DNA from: Orientallactaga sibirica
Taxonomy: Eukaryota > Chordata > Mammalia > Rodentia > Dipodidae
NCBI GenBank assembly: GCA_036365145.1
Contig: JAEOAD010000024.1
Span: 13,411,501-13,475,500, forward strand
DNA length: 64,000 bases
Reading direction: 5' to 3'
Part shown: piece after piece, positions 9,567 to 20,569 of the stretch
How positions within the stretch are numbered: the stretch's first letter is position 1
Layout of the letters: each line of letters begins with the position of its first letter
Notes under the pieces: model-generated
What the model was told of the DNA's origin: nothing
Databases searched by the model: none
The model's input: only the letters and a program-made list of their open reading frames with translations
Position numbers and translations under genes: made by a program

Positions 9567-9790
9567 CAGCTGGAGAGATGGCTTAGCGGTTAAGGCGCTT
9601 GTCTGAAAAACCTAAGAACTCATATTCAAATCTCCAGGTCCCATGTAGCTGGACACACCGTGACACAAGCATACAATGTCACAAATGTACCACAAGGGGG
9701 TGCACACATCTGGAATTCATTCGTACCACCTAGTGAAGGACCTGGTACACCCATTCTCTCTCTCTTTCTCTCTCAAAATAAATTTTGAAA
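9567..9790 (+). mobile_element. Dip-type SINE, long subfamily, plus strand
   Basis: Complete copy flanked by a perfect 15-bp target duplication AAGATTGAAAACCTG (9552-9566 and 9791-9805). It has the long-subfamily insert with CCACAAGGGGGTGC (9690-9703), a CTCF-like core with one CpG decayed to TG. Confidence 0.9.
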
Positions 9791-9805
9791 AAGATTGAAA
9801 ACCTG

Positions 9806-10189
9806 TTCTCCATTTGACATAACTTTTAAATTGTACAAAGAAATGGTAATAAAAAAAGAAAACTGACTAAAATTGATGCCATATTTGTATGTCTCTTTTT
9901 TGCTACTGATTGTTTGCATAAGTTATTTCATTTTAGAATTTGCACACTTCCCTTCTATCCATGTTGGCCCCCTGTAGGCAAACTGAGAAGTCAAGGAAGT
10001 TAAATATTTCAGATTTCTTTAGACTTGCAAACATCTCAATTTTCTCCATGATCAAGAACTTCTTAACAAAAATTTAACTTGTCCTGTACCCAGCTCTATG
10101 CATCTATAAATCTACATATAACCTTATGGACAACAGGCCCAGAGGTGGGTGTGCTCTAAGCTGAGGTTACATCCAGATTCTATGTACAA
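9806..10189. other. Non-repetitive intergenic stretch
   Basis: AT-rich unique sequence. Nothing recognised beyond possible trailing L1 traces in the first tens of bases. Confidence 0.4.
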
Positions 10190-10480
10190 ATCACACAAAA
10201 AGTTGAATTACTACATTTGTGCTGAAGATTTTATACTTACCGGAGTTGATAGCATGATTTCTATATATAGAGACTCTGGAAGTCTTAACTAAAGTAAATG
10301 ACTTATAAAAATTTCCAACATTTTCTGGAGGGCAAATGAGTAAATGTTTTTTGTTAAAGATGCCAAGGACAAAAAAGAAATTTGCATTTTTAATTAAAGG
10401 AAGATGGAAATTACACAGAACAGCACGGTGGTCATAAAGCAAATAAAATGTGGCTTGTGGCAAAATAGACTCTTATGTCA
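10190..10480. promoter_or_regulatory. Candidate conserved non-coding element
   Basis: Repeat-free block with little low complexity that contains the TTTGCAT octamer half (10381), TTTTTAATTAAAGG homeodomain core (10387), several TAAA/TTAAC words and CATAAAGCAAATAAAATG. I infer possible constraint from texture only. Cross-species alignment is needed to support it. Confidence 0.25.
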
Positions 10481-11568
10481 TTCTCCATGATAAAACATTA
10501 TTTCTATAGAGTGATATATTTTTAAGAGGGCAAAAATCACCTTTTCCATCTCTCTTCCTATTTCGCATTCTTTTTTCTTCCGAGGTCATTAAAATGAAAG
10601 AATGGCAGTAGGCTTTCTTATCAACAGCTTGTTCCAACAGATACAATACATGGTTAGGAGATCAAAAAGAGCATGAGAAGCATTTCTGCCAACATTGTAG
10701 AAAATATTGAACATCTGCTATATCTGGGATCCTGGGAGTTGTAATTATAATTTTTTGAAATCTGTACACAAGAGTTATAAATATTAGAACTGTAGCCTGT
10801 GAAAGCTATGAAATATTTAACTTGTTTGGCAGGCTTAAGCAAAACTCATAAACGTAATTTAAGCAAGCCAAACACTACAGTTTTACCAATTTTATATCTT
10901 TCATGTCATTAGTTAGATAAATTAAAGGAAACTATAAAACATCCTAGAGATTGCCCATGGTAAGTCCTGTGGGTACCAAAAGGGTACATCCGGAGAGCTC
11001 ATTTACTATGCACTTGCCTCTCACCTTTGCAGCTATCCATGCACATCAAAACCTTGATTTTTTTGGGGGGTGTGGAGGTGGGGGTAAGGGTTTACTAAAA
11101 GGAAATGGCTTCAGGGTAAATAAAGAGAAAAGCAGGCATCAGGCAACTTCAGCAGGTTCCAAGAGCCACAGTAAGACCCAGAGGCTGTTGGTGGTTTCCA
11201 CAAGTGTCAGGGCAATCTGTCAAAGCTGCGTGTGCCAGCCTGAGTGAGGACCTTTCATGCTCGGAAACACAGGCATGGAAAGCTGCTCAGTACCGCAGCA
11301 GAAGGCAAGCAGAGGCACTGAGGAGGCAGGGAGCAGCCAGTCTCCTTCTTCAGTTTCCTTCAGTGGCTCAGTTACATCTCAGACACTTGCCCTGAGAAAG
11401 GAACGTAGGCTAAGATACACATTCACCACCATCAAGCTGGGTCTCTGAACCTTTTGCAGAGGTTAAAGTATGACACAGGTAGCGTCAGCATCCTCAGTTT
11501 CTATGCCCACCGTGTGTGGTCTCCCCAAGAAGAAATTTAAAATGTTCACATTAGAAATGCCTAGTGAG
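10481..11568. other. Non-repetitive intergenic stretch
   Basis: Unique sequence. A G-run (GGGGGGTGTGGAGGTGGGGG, 11063-11082) is a possible weak G-quadruplex. Overlapping open frames at 10951-11448 have no recognisable product. Confidence 0.4.
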
Positions 11569-11790
11569 GGGACTAGAGAGATGGCTCAGCAATGAAAGGC
11601 ACTTGCTTGCACAGCCTAACAACCCAGGTTGGATTCCCCAGTGCCTACGTAAAGCCAGATGCAAAGTGGCACATGCTTCTGGAGCTTGTTTGCAGTGGCA
11701 GGAAGCCTTGGTGCACCCATACTCTCTTTCCTTCTCTGTCTCTCTCTCTTTCTGTCACTTTCAAATAAATAAGATATTTGAAAAAAAAAA
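11569..11790 (+). mobile_element. Dip-type SINE, short subfamily, plus strand
   Basis: Landmarks ACTAGAGAGATGGCTCAGC, CCCAGTGCCTACGTAAAGCC, CTTCTGGAGCTTGTTTGCAG, CT tract, CAAATAAATAAG and A-tail. Confidence 0.85.
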
Positions 11791-11811
11791 GGAAGGTAAA
11801 GAGTGGCCTGT

Positions 11812-11833
11812 ACACAACACACACACACACACA
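11812..11833. repeat. (CA)n dinucleotide repeat
   Basis: Short CA run just downstream of the Dip tail. Confidence 0.8.
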
Positions 11834-12680
11834 ATAAATACTAAATAAATAAATACATAGCCACAAATAAGTTATAAGGTACACCCATGACCACAGGACT
11901 CAAAGTCCAAGCCTAGCCTTGAAGTCTCCTGAAGCTGAGACCAGCATTCCAATCACACAGGAGGCAGCCAATTCACAGAGCATCTGCTCTGACAGGCAAC
12001 CACAGCAGCAATGAGCTAAGGATGTTCGTTCTGTGAACAGTGATTCCAAGACTCAGTTTTCCTTGCTCCCACCCCTGTCTGTGTCCTGGAGCTCTGCACA
12101 GTCAGCATCTCTATTAAAACTTCTGCTCTTCTCTCCCGTACTGGCCTTGTCTCCCTCTCTCAAACCCTACAAAGGACTGAAACTGGCTGTCGGTGCTGGG
12201 GCTTGCCACAGTCACAGCAGCTTTTGTTAACAAGTTAAGAATCGACAGGAATCCCCTCTTTGCCGTCTCTACACTCTGTACATGCGAGCAATCAAATGGA
12301 CCAGCTGGAAACCCCTGGCTGTGCATGCATAAAAGAGCAAATGAATAGCAAAGTTCAAAGGAGATATTTCACTAAAATATCCTGCTGGTCTCGTTTTATT
12401 CTACATTTAAGAAAATAATACCCATGCCCAAACAGCCTCTTTCTCCCTGAAGTAGAGGGTAGATATCACACAGACTGTCTACACAGGGAAACCAATTCAA
12501 GGCAGTACTGAGAGTTCCAATTCAGTCCAATCAGCCCACGTCATATGTCTGGGGTCAGTCCAGCAGGGCTTAGAATGTAACTTGAAAGAGCCAGTGGGAG
12601 TTGTCAAAGGCCCACACAGGCAGAAACTGATACCTGGGGTTCCCTTGAATGAGAAATGAGCCTGAAGGGTTTTAGTGGGC
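11834..12680. other. Non-repetitive intergenic stretch
   Basis: Unique sequence with slightly CpG-containing patches around 12180-12290. No repeat or gene recognised. Confidence 0.4.
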
Positions 12681-12850
12681 ATCTGGTGTGCCGGGCAATA
12701 TGTGAGGCTGTTTTACATATGTTTTCTTAATTCACCTTCCCCACAAACATGTGAGATCAACTTTTAATATTAGTATCTCTCTTCTAAACAGATATGAAGT
12801 TATTTCTTTAATATTAAAAGGGCAGTAAGTGAAAGCTATAATGTAAAACT
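12681..12850 (-). mobile_element. MIR SINE fragment, minus strand
   Basis: GGTGTGCCGGGCAATATGTGAGG, TTTTACATATGTTTTCTTAATTC and CCCCACAAACATGTGAGATC follow the complement of the MIR 3' half ('gtgccaggcactg', 'tttacatgtattaactcattt', 'cacaacaaccctatgagg'). Confidence 0.5.
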
Positions 12851-13069
12851 GCAGTAGCCACGTAGATGAGGATACACCTGTCCATTGAACTAAAATGGTA
12901 TATATGTCAGGATTTCACATTATTATTTTTTTCATGTGTTCCAATCTACAGGTCACAGGCTATCTGTGGCCACATGTAGCCAAGGACAGTTATGAATACA
13001 GCCCAACACACTATCATAAACTTCTTTAAAATCACCATGCAAGAGAACCAGAACCCATTTAGAAAAAAA

Positions 13070-13288
13070 AGTCAGGTGGAATGATATGTATGCACATAGA
13101 CTCCCAGCTCTGGAGAGATGGGGACAAGAGGATCCCCGGGGTCCACTGGTTAGCCAGTTGAGCCTATTTAGTGAGCTCTAAACCAGTGAGAAACCTCAAA
13201 GTTAGCCTCAACCTCTGGTCTCAACACACACACAAATACATGAACACACACATGCAAATTCCCACGGAGAGACAGAGAAAGAGACATT
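13070..13288 (+). mobile_element. B4 SINE fragment, plus strand
   Basis: Lacks the tRNA head. It has CATAGACTCCCAGCTCTGG, GAGGATCCCCGGGGTCCACTGG, TTAGCCAGTTGAGCC, GCTCTAAACCAGTGAGAAACC and ACCTCTGGTCTCAACACACAC, which follow the B4 body and its CA-rich 3' end. Confidence 0.6.
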
Positions 13289-13410
13289 GGGTTTTTAGTG
13301 ACTTTTCTTTTTCTTTTGTTACTCAGTTGCAGGGTTTTGAACCATGGACCTTATGGATGACATGTCACAGTGTCAAAAAGTTCAACACGCTTGCTTAAAA
13401 AGTGGGGGAA

Positions 13411-13670
13411 GGGCTGGAGAGATGGCTTAGCGGTGAAGGCGCCTGCCTGCTAAGCCTAAGAAACCGGTTCCAATCTCCAGGTCCCACGTTCAGCCAGATG
13501 CAAAGTGACGCAAGGGCGCAATGATGCACTTGACCACAAGGGGGCGCACACATCTGGATTTTGTTCACAGCAGCTGAGAGACTGCTGGTGCGCCCATCTC
13601 TGTCTCCCTCTCTATCTGTTTCTCTCTGTGTCTCTCTCCAAAAATAAATAAAATAATTTTTTTAAAAAAT
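13411..13670 (+). mobile_element. Dip-type SINE, long subfamily, near-intact
   Basis: One of the best-preserved copies. It is flanked by a perfect 16-bp target duplication TTAAAAAGTGGGGGAA (13395-13410 and 13671-13686). It keeps GATGGCTTAGCGGTGAAGGC (A box region), GGTTCCAATCTCC (B box region) and the long-subfamily insert AAAGTGACGCAAGGGCGCAA. The insert carries CCACAAGGGGGCGC at 13534-13547, a full match to the common CTCF core. Retained CpGs suggest relative youth. Confidence 0.92.
13534..13547 (+). promoter_or_regulatory. CTCF-like core motif inside a Dip SINE
   Basis: CCACAAGGGGGCGC fits the CTCF zinc-finger core (CCACNAGGGGGCGC). It is known that rodent B2 SINEs spread CTCF sites. Occupancy of this copy is inferred, not shown. 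Confidence 0.45.
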
Positions 13671-13686
13671 TTAAAAAGTGGGGGAA

Positions 13687-14029
13687 AAATCCCACAACTT
13701 TGCAAGAATGTTGAACTCAGTTCCCTCTCCTACTTGAGAACCTCATTTCCACTGCCTGGTACTGAGTCTTGAATCGCCTCTCATTAGACTGCAGGGAATG
13801 AAAGGTTCAAGGTCATTTGCAAGTTCATCAGAAAACAGAGGAGAAGCATGAAAGCTCCGTAGCCCGTGGGCTGGCAGGCCAGGAGTGTCAACATCCATCC
13901 TGCCTCTTTTGTTGGACAGGCAAGGCAGCTGTGGGGAACCTGAGCAGGCCTGTTGAGTGACAGAGAAAGCTGTTACCTTTCCAAGATCTCATAGGGACAG
14001 GAGGCGGGTCCAGTAGGATTCCTGATCAA
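13687..14029. other. Non-repetitive intergenic stretch
   Basis: Unique sequence of moderate GC content leading into the regulatory candidate at 14030. No repeat recognised. Confidence 0.4.
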
Positions 14030-14345
14030 GCCACTCAGTCTAGCGGGAACCGCCTTTTCGCTACGATTGCTGGGCTTGTTTACACGTGCTTTATGCAGAG
14101 CTACAGTAATCTGTTCACGAGAGACAGAAATCCTGGTAAATCAATCCTTAAAGCCTGTTGACATTTGTCCACTTGGCAGATCATAAAGGCCCCTGGAAAA
14201 GCACAGGAGTAAATGTGTAAACTGCTTCCCAAATTATGCGGTGTAAGCGCCAAGAAAAGGCATTCCCAGGATAAGATCACTGAGTTGCGACTGCCTCCTG
14301 AATGTAACTTTATTTTGGTCTCGGCTTATGTGTGAGGTATTTGCC
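14030..14345. promoter_or_regulatory. Candidate distal regulatory element
   Basis: Repeat-free, with more CpGs than its surroundings (GCGGGAACCGCC, TTTTCGCTACG). It has an overlapping forkhead word TGTTTAC and E-box CACGTG (14077-14088), then TAAATCAATCC, TGTAAGCGCCAAG and GAGTTGCGACTGCC. Motif clustering and resistance to repeat insertion suggest function. Conservation was not testable here. Confidence 0.3.
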
Positions 14346-15219
14346 AAGAGCAACTGAAAGAAAGACAAGGACATAGGAATTCAGCTCTTAAGTTCTCTGT
14401 CTCCAGAAAGACCAAGGATTTTTTATGACAGTTACTTTTGCATAAACAATCTTTGCTAACAAGACTTTTCCCCAAATATCAGTTAAAATTTAACTTGTTC
14501 CCCATAAATGTTAAGGGACTGCCCGAATGGCCTCAGAGTGTGAAAAGAATAAAATAACATAAAGTAAAATAAAATACGAAGCTTGCAGCATAAACCACAT
14601 GCTGAAATGGTTGGTGACAATAAGCTGCAGGGGCTGAGAGTTCAAGAGTACCGGTGTGACTTGGCCAATGTTATCAGCAGGAAGATTTCTCAGAAGCCTT
14701 GACAGGAAATGTAATAGACTAATCATGCATGAAGCAAGTGTAGGTTCCTTTCCCAGTGCAGGTAAATCTCTACCTGAAGCTATTCTACCTGAATTGTAGC
14801 TTTTCCCAGACTGAGAAATCAGGTTCAAAGTGCTTATTCTATCTTATGCCAAGTTCATGGTTAAGACACAACCCTGTCTTCTAGAAGGTGATTACCTAGA
14901 GGAAAATCTAGGTGAGTCAACAGGCAAGTGTTGGCGATCACAGTCAGGGTGACAGGAGCTCATGAATAAGGTTCCACCCTAGTTAAGAAGACTCTGGAAA
15001 GCTGACAGGTGAACTGAGAAGCAGATGAGAGCAGGGAACAAAATAGTATTCCCTCTAAGCAAAGAAAGGAAATTTTATAAAAGACCAGAAGGGCATGATG
15101 GTAATGGAGTCCAGTATCTGCACAGCGCATACCGTATGAGAGTATCTCCGCATCAAAGAGGTGTGTGATACTGTGGTCTATGTAAAAGATTTTACCTATT
15201 AAATCATATTTATGTTCAA
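14346..15219. other. Non-repetitive intergenic stretch
   Basis: Unique, no recognisable repeat. Open frames at 14511-14828 and 14960-15226 on the minus strand lack any known domain. Confidence 0.4.
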
Positions 15220-15350
15220 GCTGCACGATTAAAGATTAAAACAAAATTCATTCTCATATTTATTAGATCAAATCACTGTGATACAAAGACAAATAATAAA
15301 CTGGTCTTGATTTTGTGGAACTCACAGTCCAGTATAGCTAGTATTTTTTT
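15220..15350. mobile_element. Ancient interspersed repeat fragment (unclassified)
   Basis: GATACAAAGACAAATAATAAAC followed by GTGGAACTCACAGTCCAG resembles the widespread old mammalian repeat word 'gatacaaagatgaataagac ... ggaactcacagtctag'. A related word is at 59440-59500. Class not certain. Confidence 0.4.
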
Positions 15351-15725
15351 GAACTTGTGTGTGACAGAAGCAACATTAGAAAGTAAGACCCATGCTTATT
15401 TAGTTAGAGATTTAAAGATTTTGTTTAAAGGCTTAAATTTTTGTGAATAATTGGGATGAATAGTCTTTCTGGGACAGAAACTCAAAATAGAAGTTTCTTG
15501 CCTTGCTATGTTTTCTCTCCTCTTAATCAAAAATAGCAATAGCTGTCCTGGAGCGTTAACTGAAAAATCAAAATGTTTTAATCAGTGTTTAGCTCATCGG
15601 CTGTTCCTTGTATTGATCTCTGAGAGTCTCTACAAAGCAAAACAGATGGAGACTTAAACTGGTCATAGGAGAGGCCAAAGGTACATGCTATGAACATAGC
15701 ATAGCCCAGTGAGGAAATTCTGAAG

Positions 15726-15727
<2 letters not shown>

Positions 15728-15792
<65 letters not shown>

Positions 15793-15830
15793 GAAAGAGA
15801 GAAAGAGAGAAAGAAAAAGAGAGAGAAGAG

Positions 15831-15896
<66 letters not shown>

Positions 15897-15898
15897 GA
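15728..15898. repeat. (GAAA)n polypurine microsatellite
   Basis: About 170 bp of almost pure purine, mostly GAAA units, with a middle section of GAGAAA/GAGAGA interruptions at 15790-15832. It is a mirror repeat capable of triplex (H-DNA) formation. The pyrimidine strand opens long Ser/Phe/Leu-rich frames that are artefacts. Confidence 0.95.
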
Positions 15899-16002
15899 AG
15901 GATGCAAGCAAGCAAGAATTACTCATAGTTAAATGTCAGGAAGGAGGAATAAAGAGAAGACTGAAATAAGAAAACATATTCTCCGAGAGAAAACTGTTCT
16001 GC

Positions 16003-16365
16003 GGCTGGAGAGATGGTTCAACAGTTACACTTACTTGCAAAGCCTGACAGCCCAGGTTCAATTCCCCAGTACCCAAGCAACACCAGATGCACAGGGTGGC
16101 ACATGTGTCTGGAGTTCGTTTGCAATGGCAGGAGTCTCTGGAGTGCCCATTCTCTCTCTCTCTCCCTCCCTCTCTCTTTTTCCCTCCTTCTCTTTCTCCC
16201 TCTCCCTCTCTCTCGCCATCTTTTTTTCTTTCTCCCTGCTCTCTCTCCCTCTCTGTCTCCCTTCCTCTCTTTCTTTCTCCCCCTCTCGCTCTTCCCTCTC
16301 CCTGTCTTCTCTCCCTCCTCTCCTCTCCTCTCTCTCAAATAAATGTTTTTTTAAAAAAGAAAAGA
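16003..16365 (+). mobile_element. Dip-type SINE with an expanded CT-rich tract
   Basis: Head GGCTGGAGAGATGGTTCAAC, CAATTCCCCAGTACCC, CTGGAGTTCGTTTGCAATGG. The normal short CT stretch has expanded to about 190 bp of pure pyrimidine (16147-16336) before CAAATAAATG and an A-tail. This makes a 168-codon low-complexity open frame, not a gene. Confidence 0.88.
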
Positions 16366-16797
16366 AAAATGTTCTTGCTTCTACTTCAGCTCTCACTAGC
16401 CAATTCAAGGAATGTTTTCCTAATCTCCCTACAATTTAATACAGACTTCTTACCCTGGGCCCTGTTGACACTTTGGACTGTGGGGAGGCAGAGTTTGCCC
16501 TTCATTGTAGCATTTTTACAAGTGTCCTTGGCCTCACCTCACCAGATGCCACTAACAACAATCTAACTGACAAAATTGTCTCCAAACATTGCCTAATGTC
16601 CCATGGCAGGTCAGAAGACAAGAACAAAATTGAGATCCGGTTATTCAGACTAACAGGAATAAGGAAGCAGAATATAGTCAAAAGAATTTAGTGAGACAAT
16701 GGGAACGATCTTTATTGTAAAAATTATTATAATTCTACCATTGGGAATAAGTGCTCTCCAAAATTTTCACCTGAATGCTCCTTAGAGTCTGTTACAC
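16366..16797. other. Non-repetitive intergenic stretch
   Basis: Unique sequence. No repeat or gene recognised. Confidence 0.4.
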
Positions 16798-16800
16798 ATG

Positions 16801-16828
<28 letters not shown>
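16798..16828. repeat. (CA)n dinucleotide repeat
   Basis: About 15 CA units (CACACACA...). Confidence 0.9.
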
Positions 16829-16831
<3 letters not shown>

Positions 16832-16879
16832 AGAGTAGATTTTTTTTTCTAAGCCTCTTTATTTTGTGTGAGTACTTTA

Positions 16880-17470
16880 AAAAAAAAAAAAAGTTGTGTG
16901 GTCTGTAATATAAGAATTAAACGGATTTCCAAATCAGCTTCCTGGGGTTTCAGAATAATTTCACGTTACCACATCAGCACTGGAAAAAAAATATCTATCT
17001 CATCAAAACGATTTCAGAAGCACCTCATTTTGATAGGAAAGTACTTTGTGATGATTACCTAATAGACAGCATTTGTTGAACCGCTTTTAATAGACCTTTT
17101 TTATCACATGCAAAAGAATTTCAATGCTAGCTCAGTCTCCTGTTTCATTCTGTCATGAATCAATTTGTAGAGACATTTAGAAGTCAATAATCCACTGCAG
17201 CTTTGATGACAGGTGATTAATTTCTACATTTTAGAGACATAATAAGATTTAGCAATAAAAAGGCCTTGAAGTAACCTACCAAACAGCTTTAATCTCAGCC
17301 TTGGGACTGTTGCTAAATATGAATGCTTGTACACAAATGTGAGTGATTTAAGTTAGTAGGTTTTATTGCAGACTCCTTGTGTTTTCATATTAATCTTGCT
17401 TTACAATCAGGCTATCCATACAATCAATTTATGCTGGATTTTTTTTTCCTAACACAATGCTTGAGGGGAG
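16880..17470. promoter_or_regulatory. Strong candidate conserved non-coding element (enhancer-like)
   Basis: About 590 bp with no repeats and dense homeodomain words. TGATGACAGGTGATTAAT (17204-17221) packs a MEIS/TGIF TGACAG, an E-box CAGGTG and GATTAAT within 18 bp. Also GATGATTACCTAATAGAC, TCAATAATCCACTG, AGATTTAGCAATAAAAAGGCC and GTTAGTAGGTTTTATTGC. This AT-rich, motif-dense texture is typical of deeply conserved vertebrate developmental enhancers. No coding frame fits. Identity and target gene unknown. Confidence 0.45.
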
Positions 17471-19147
17471 GAGGGGGCTCCCAGATTATTTACACACAGA
17501 GGGTTTGTTCCACGAACGAAGTCATTTTACATGCTTATTGCTGAAGGGATGACTGAATTTATTGGTGTAGCAAGGAAGGAGAAAAAAAAAATGAAGGTGG
17601 CCTTCAAGAGACCCCAATGAGGACATGTGCAGGGAGTGGACAGCAGTGAGTAAGAAGCACGGCTGGCTAGCACTTCCTTCCCAGGGGTGAGCTGCTGCCT
17701 TCTTCACAGAGTCCCTCTCTCCTCTGTCCTGTTTTAAAAAGTACCAGCAGCCTCAGAGTTCTTCCTAATCTCGAGTAAGCAGTTTCTATCAAGTTGAGAG
17801 CTCTGTGGAAGAACACAGTTAAACTAAGCTGAAAAGGAGTTGCTTTCTACTGCCCTTAGGATATCATGTGGAAATTCGTTTAAAAATAAATAAGGAAGTA
17901 CAGAAAAAATAGTATCTGCGTCGTTTCTCAGAAGGTCCTTAGCAAACACGAAAAGTGTCTGAAGCAGATGTTCTAAGCGCGGCTGAGTTGTGGCACTGCT
18001 TGTGAAATCTTGGTAGCCCGAGGTTTCCCTTTCGTCTGACATGTTTTTCATATAAGGGGAGGAAAGTCTTTATGGAAGAATCTTTGAGAAGAAAAATGAC
18101 TGAAAAGGGGGAGGCTACTTGACACACGTACATAAAAGGGGATAGAGACAGCATGCTTCTGGGGGAGGTCCAAGAATAAAACACAGACACAAAAGTCGAA
18201 GGTTCCTACGAAGACCACCCAATAAGCCAAAAGCCAAGCTCACATCCCACCACAGTGCTCTCTCCCTATCTCCACCAACACGAGAGAGATTTCACTTTCC
18301 TCATTATTCCTCTTGCTGAAAAGATTAGACATCAGTCACTGCCTTTAGTTCTTTATTCTTTTATCCAAATTTGGCACATTTCTCAAAAACTGTTTCATAA
18401 AACAGCTCCTTCTTTATTTCTTGAATTAGAGCACCAAGCCCTCCTAAGCAAGTGTTTCAGGCGGTTGCCTTCTGCTGCCTGAAGCCAGACCCTGACTCCC
18501 TCCCACAAATACTTGATGCTGCTTTCAGACTGACCATCTCAAGGACCCCGGTCTGCCTGCTTGCCTACTTTGTTCAAGTACCATTGAAGCAGCACCTGAC
18601 TCATGGTGGGCACATGGTATGGGCTGGGGACTTATGGCTTGAAATCTACCAGAGACATGGATACATAAATACCCATCAGAGTTCTGTGGCATTAACAAGA
18701 TTGTAAGAGATATTCACAAAGTGCATTGTGTATCTGGCCAATGTTATTAAGACTTCTTAAGGAGAAGACTATAAGGCTGAAACCTGCCAGACCAGACCAG
18801 GAAGACAAAAGACATATACAAACAAACAAACAAACAAAAAAAAAAAGCATGAGAGAAAGCGTACAAAGTCCGTCCTAGATGTATGGATAGATTAGATAGA
18901 GAGAGATAATAGAGATATATCTTTTCCCACTCAATCTATTGCTTCCCTTTCTATGATTACTGCCTTCCCACTAAATTTCTGTCTTACTACCTCAATGACA
19001 CTCTTCCTCACTTTGCACATAATAGAACTTTGAGATGCCAACTTCAACTCTTGCGATTAAAACCTTGTGTCTGCCTCTTTACACACACTATGATTTCTTT
19101 CTACCCTTCATTCCACCTTCTCAGGCTTCTTTATGGGCTCTGATTCT
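17471..19147. other. Non-repetitive intergenic stretch
   Basis: Unique sequence with short A-rich and (CAAA)n patches (18822-18846) and GATA-like words near 18880-18920. Overlapping open frames at 17824-18706 show no domain or consistent phase. Confidence 0.4.
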
Positions 19148-19358
19148 TTTTTAAAAACTATTTTTTTATTTATTCATTGAGAGAGAGAGACAGAAAGAGG
19201 GAAAGAGAAAATGAGTGCACCAGGACCTCCTGCCACTGTAAATTCCAGATGCATGCACCACTTTGTACATCTGACTTTATTTGGGTGCTGGGGAATTGAA
19301 CCCAGATTATTAGACTTTAAAAGCAAGCACCTTACCTGCCGGTCCATCTCTCCTGCCC
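19148..19358 (-). mobile_element. Dip-type SINE, minus strand
   Basis: (A/T) tail, GAGAGAGAGAGACAGAAAGAGG tract, CACCAGGACCTCCTGCCACTG, GGGTGCTGGGGAATTGAACCC, ending CCATCTCTCCTGCC. A few bases are missing in the body. Confidence 0.85.
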
Positions 19359-20569
19359 GGGCTCTCCTTCTTTACTGCTCTTTAAAGGCTGAGCAGTTAA
19401 AGGATCACTTCTCCAGGGACACTGGGAGAGAGATCATTCTCCTGGTTATAAATGGTAATTACTACCTTTTCCCATCACTCTGAGGCTCAGTCTTTCTTAT
19501 AGTCAGAGCCATCATATCCAGCTTCCTGGAGAACAGCGTTCAATGTTCTGCCCTATCATATGGAGAACTTCTGTTAATGGCCACCACATATGATTTGTAA
19601 AACAGGGAGGAAAACACAAATTTCAAAAGGTGAAGAATATGCTTCATTTGAATTAATCAGATGTGTTAGGAATATATTCAGGTATTATTACAATCAAGCA
19701 AGATCACATATTAATACACAAGTCTAATATGTATTTTATCTATATTTAATATACTAGAAGCATAAATAATAACTACTAAACTATAGTTCCTATAAACACA
19801 AAAAATGCAGATTCATTTCAAGGAAGGAAGGACAATTCTTTAATTCTAATTGATAATAATTTTGGTGCATATTTTTTCTTTTTTTTAAGTCCAAATTTTT
19901 GAAGAATTTTTAAAGTTCAAATCCAAGGCCTAAATATGGCTTACATCTTGTCTACACATTTTTTCTTTCATTTTAGAACATACTTTGAGCTCTAGACACT
20001 AACTTCTAGAATCAAACCAAATTTACAATCCCATATTGGTCCCAGTACAAAATGTTTAGGATGTGTGTTCACTTTCTCTTGAGTTTCTCCATATTTCTTC
20101 TTAGTACAACAGAGATAGTTCAACATATACATACACATGTGCACACATACACGTGCACTTGTTAACCTCTATTTTGATAAATAGGAAAATTATTAATATG
20201 TCAATTTATTAGTATTTTCTGATGTACAGTCTAAATGATTTATATGGCTTTACTTATCTAAGTTTCAGAACAATCTAATGAGAGCCCATTTTTGAGGAAA
20301 CAAGAAAACAGAAATTTTTTTTTTTTTTTTTTTGTCTAAAAGATTGGTCTACATTCAAGGTTTGTCTAGATTCAAGAACTTTGGCCCAGGGCCAAACATG
20401 GGAACCTAAAATGGGGTAAAGTGAAAGCATAGATAAGGAGAGACCTCCATAGCTTCGAGGGCTTCCTAGAATCACTTTTCATTGTTCCAGTCTCCCGGAA
20501 GCTGATATTAAGTGAGGCAGAAGCTCACACTGATAGAGTGCTTACCACTATAGTGTTTCCAGGGTGGAC
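19359..20569. other. Non-repetitive, AT-rich intergenic stretch
   Basis: Unique, strongly AT-rich around 19640-19880. T-run at 20317-20333. Nothing recognised. Confidence 0.4.

Noticed and set aside
15578..15926. Long minus-strand frames rich in Ser, Phe and Leu (up to 109 codons)
   Set aside because: Produced by the complement of the (GAAA)n tract; low-complexity artefacts in several phases at once.
15933..16566. Plus-strand frames of 168 and 159 codons
   Set aside because: They run through a Dip SINE and its expanded CT tract; Ser/Leu/Pro runs only, no domain.
18250..18706. Possible exon or L2 fragment
   Set aside because: Open frames change phase, no splice signals stand out, and word matches to L2 were too weak.
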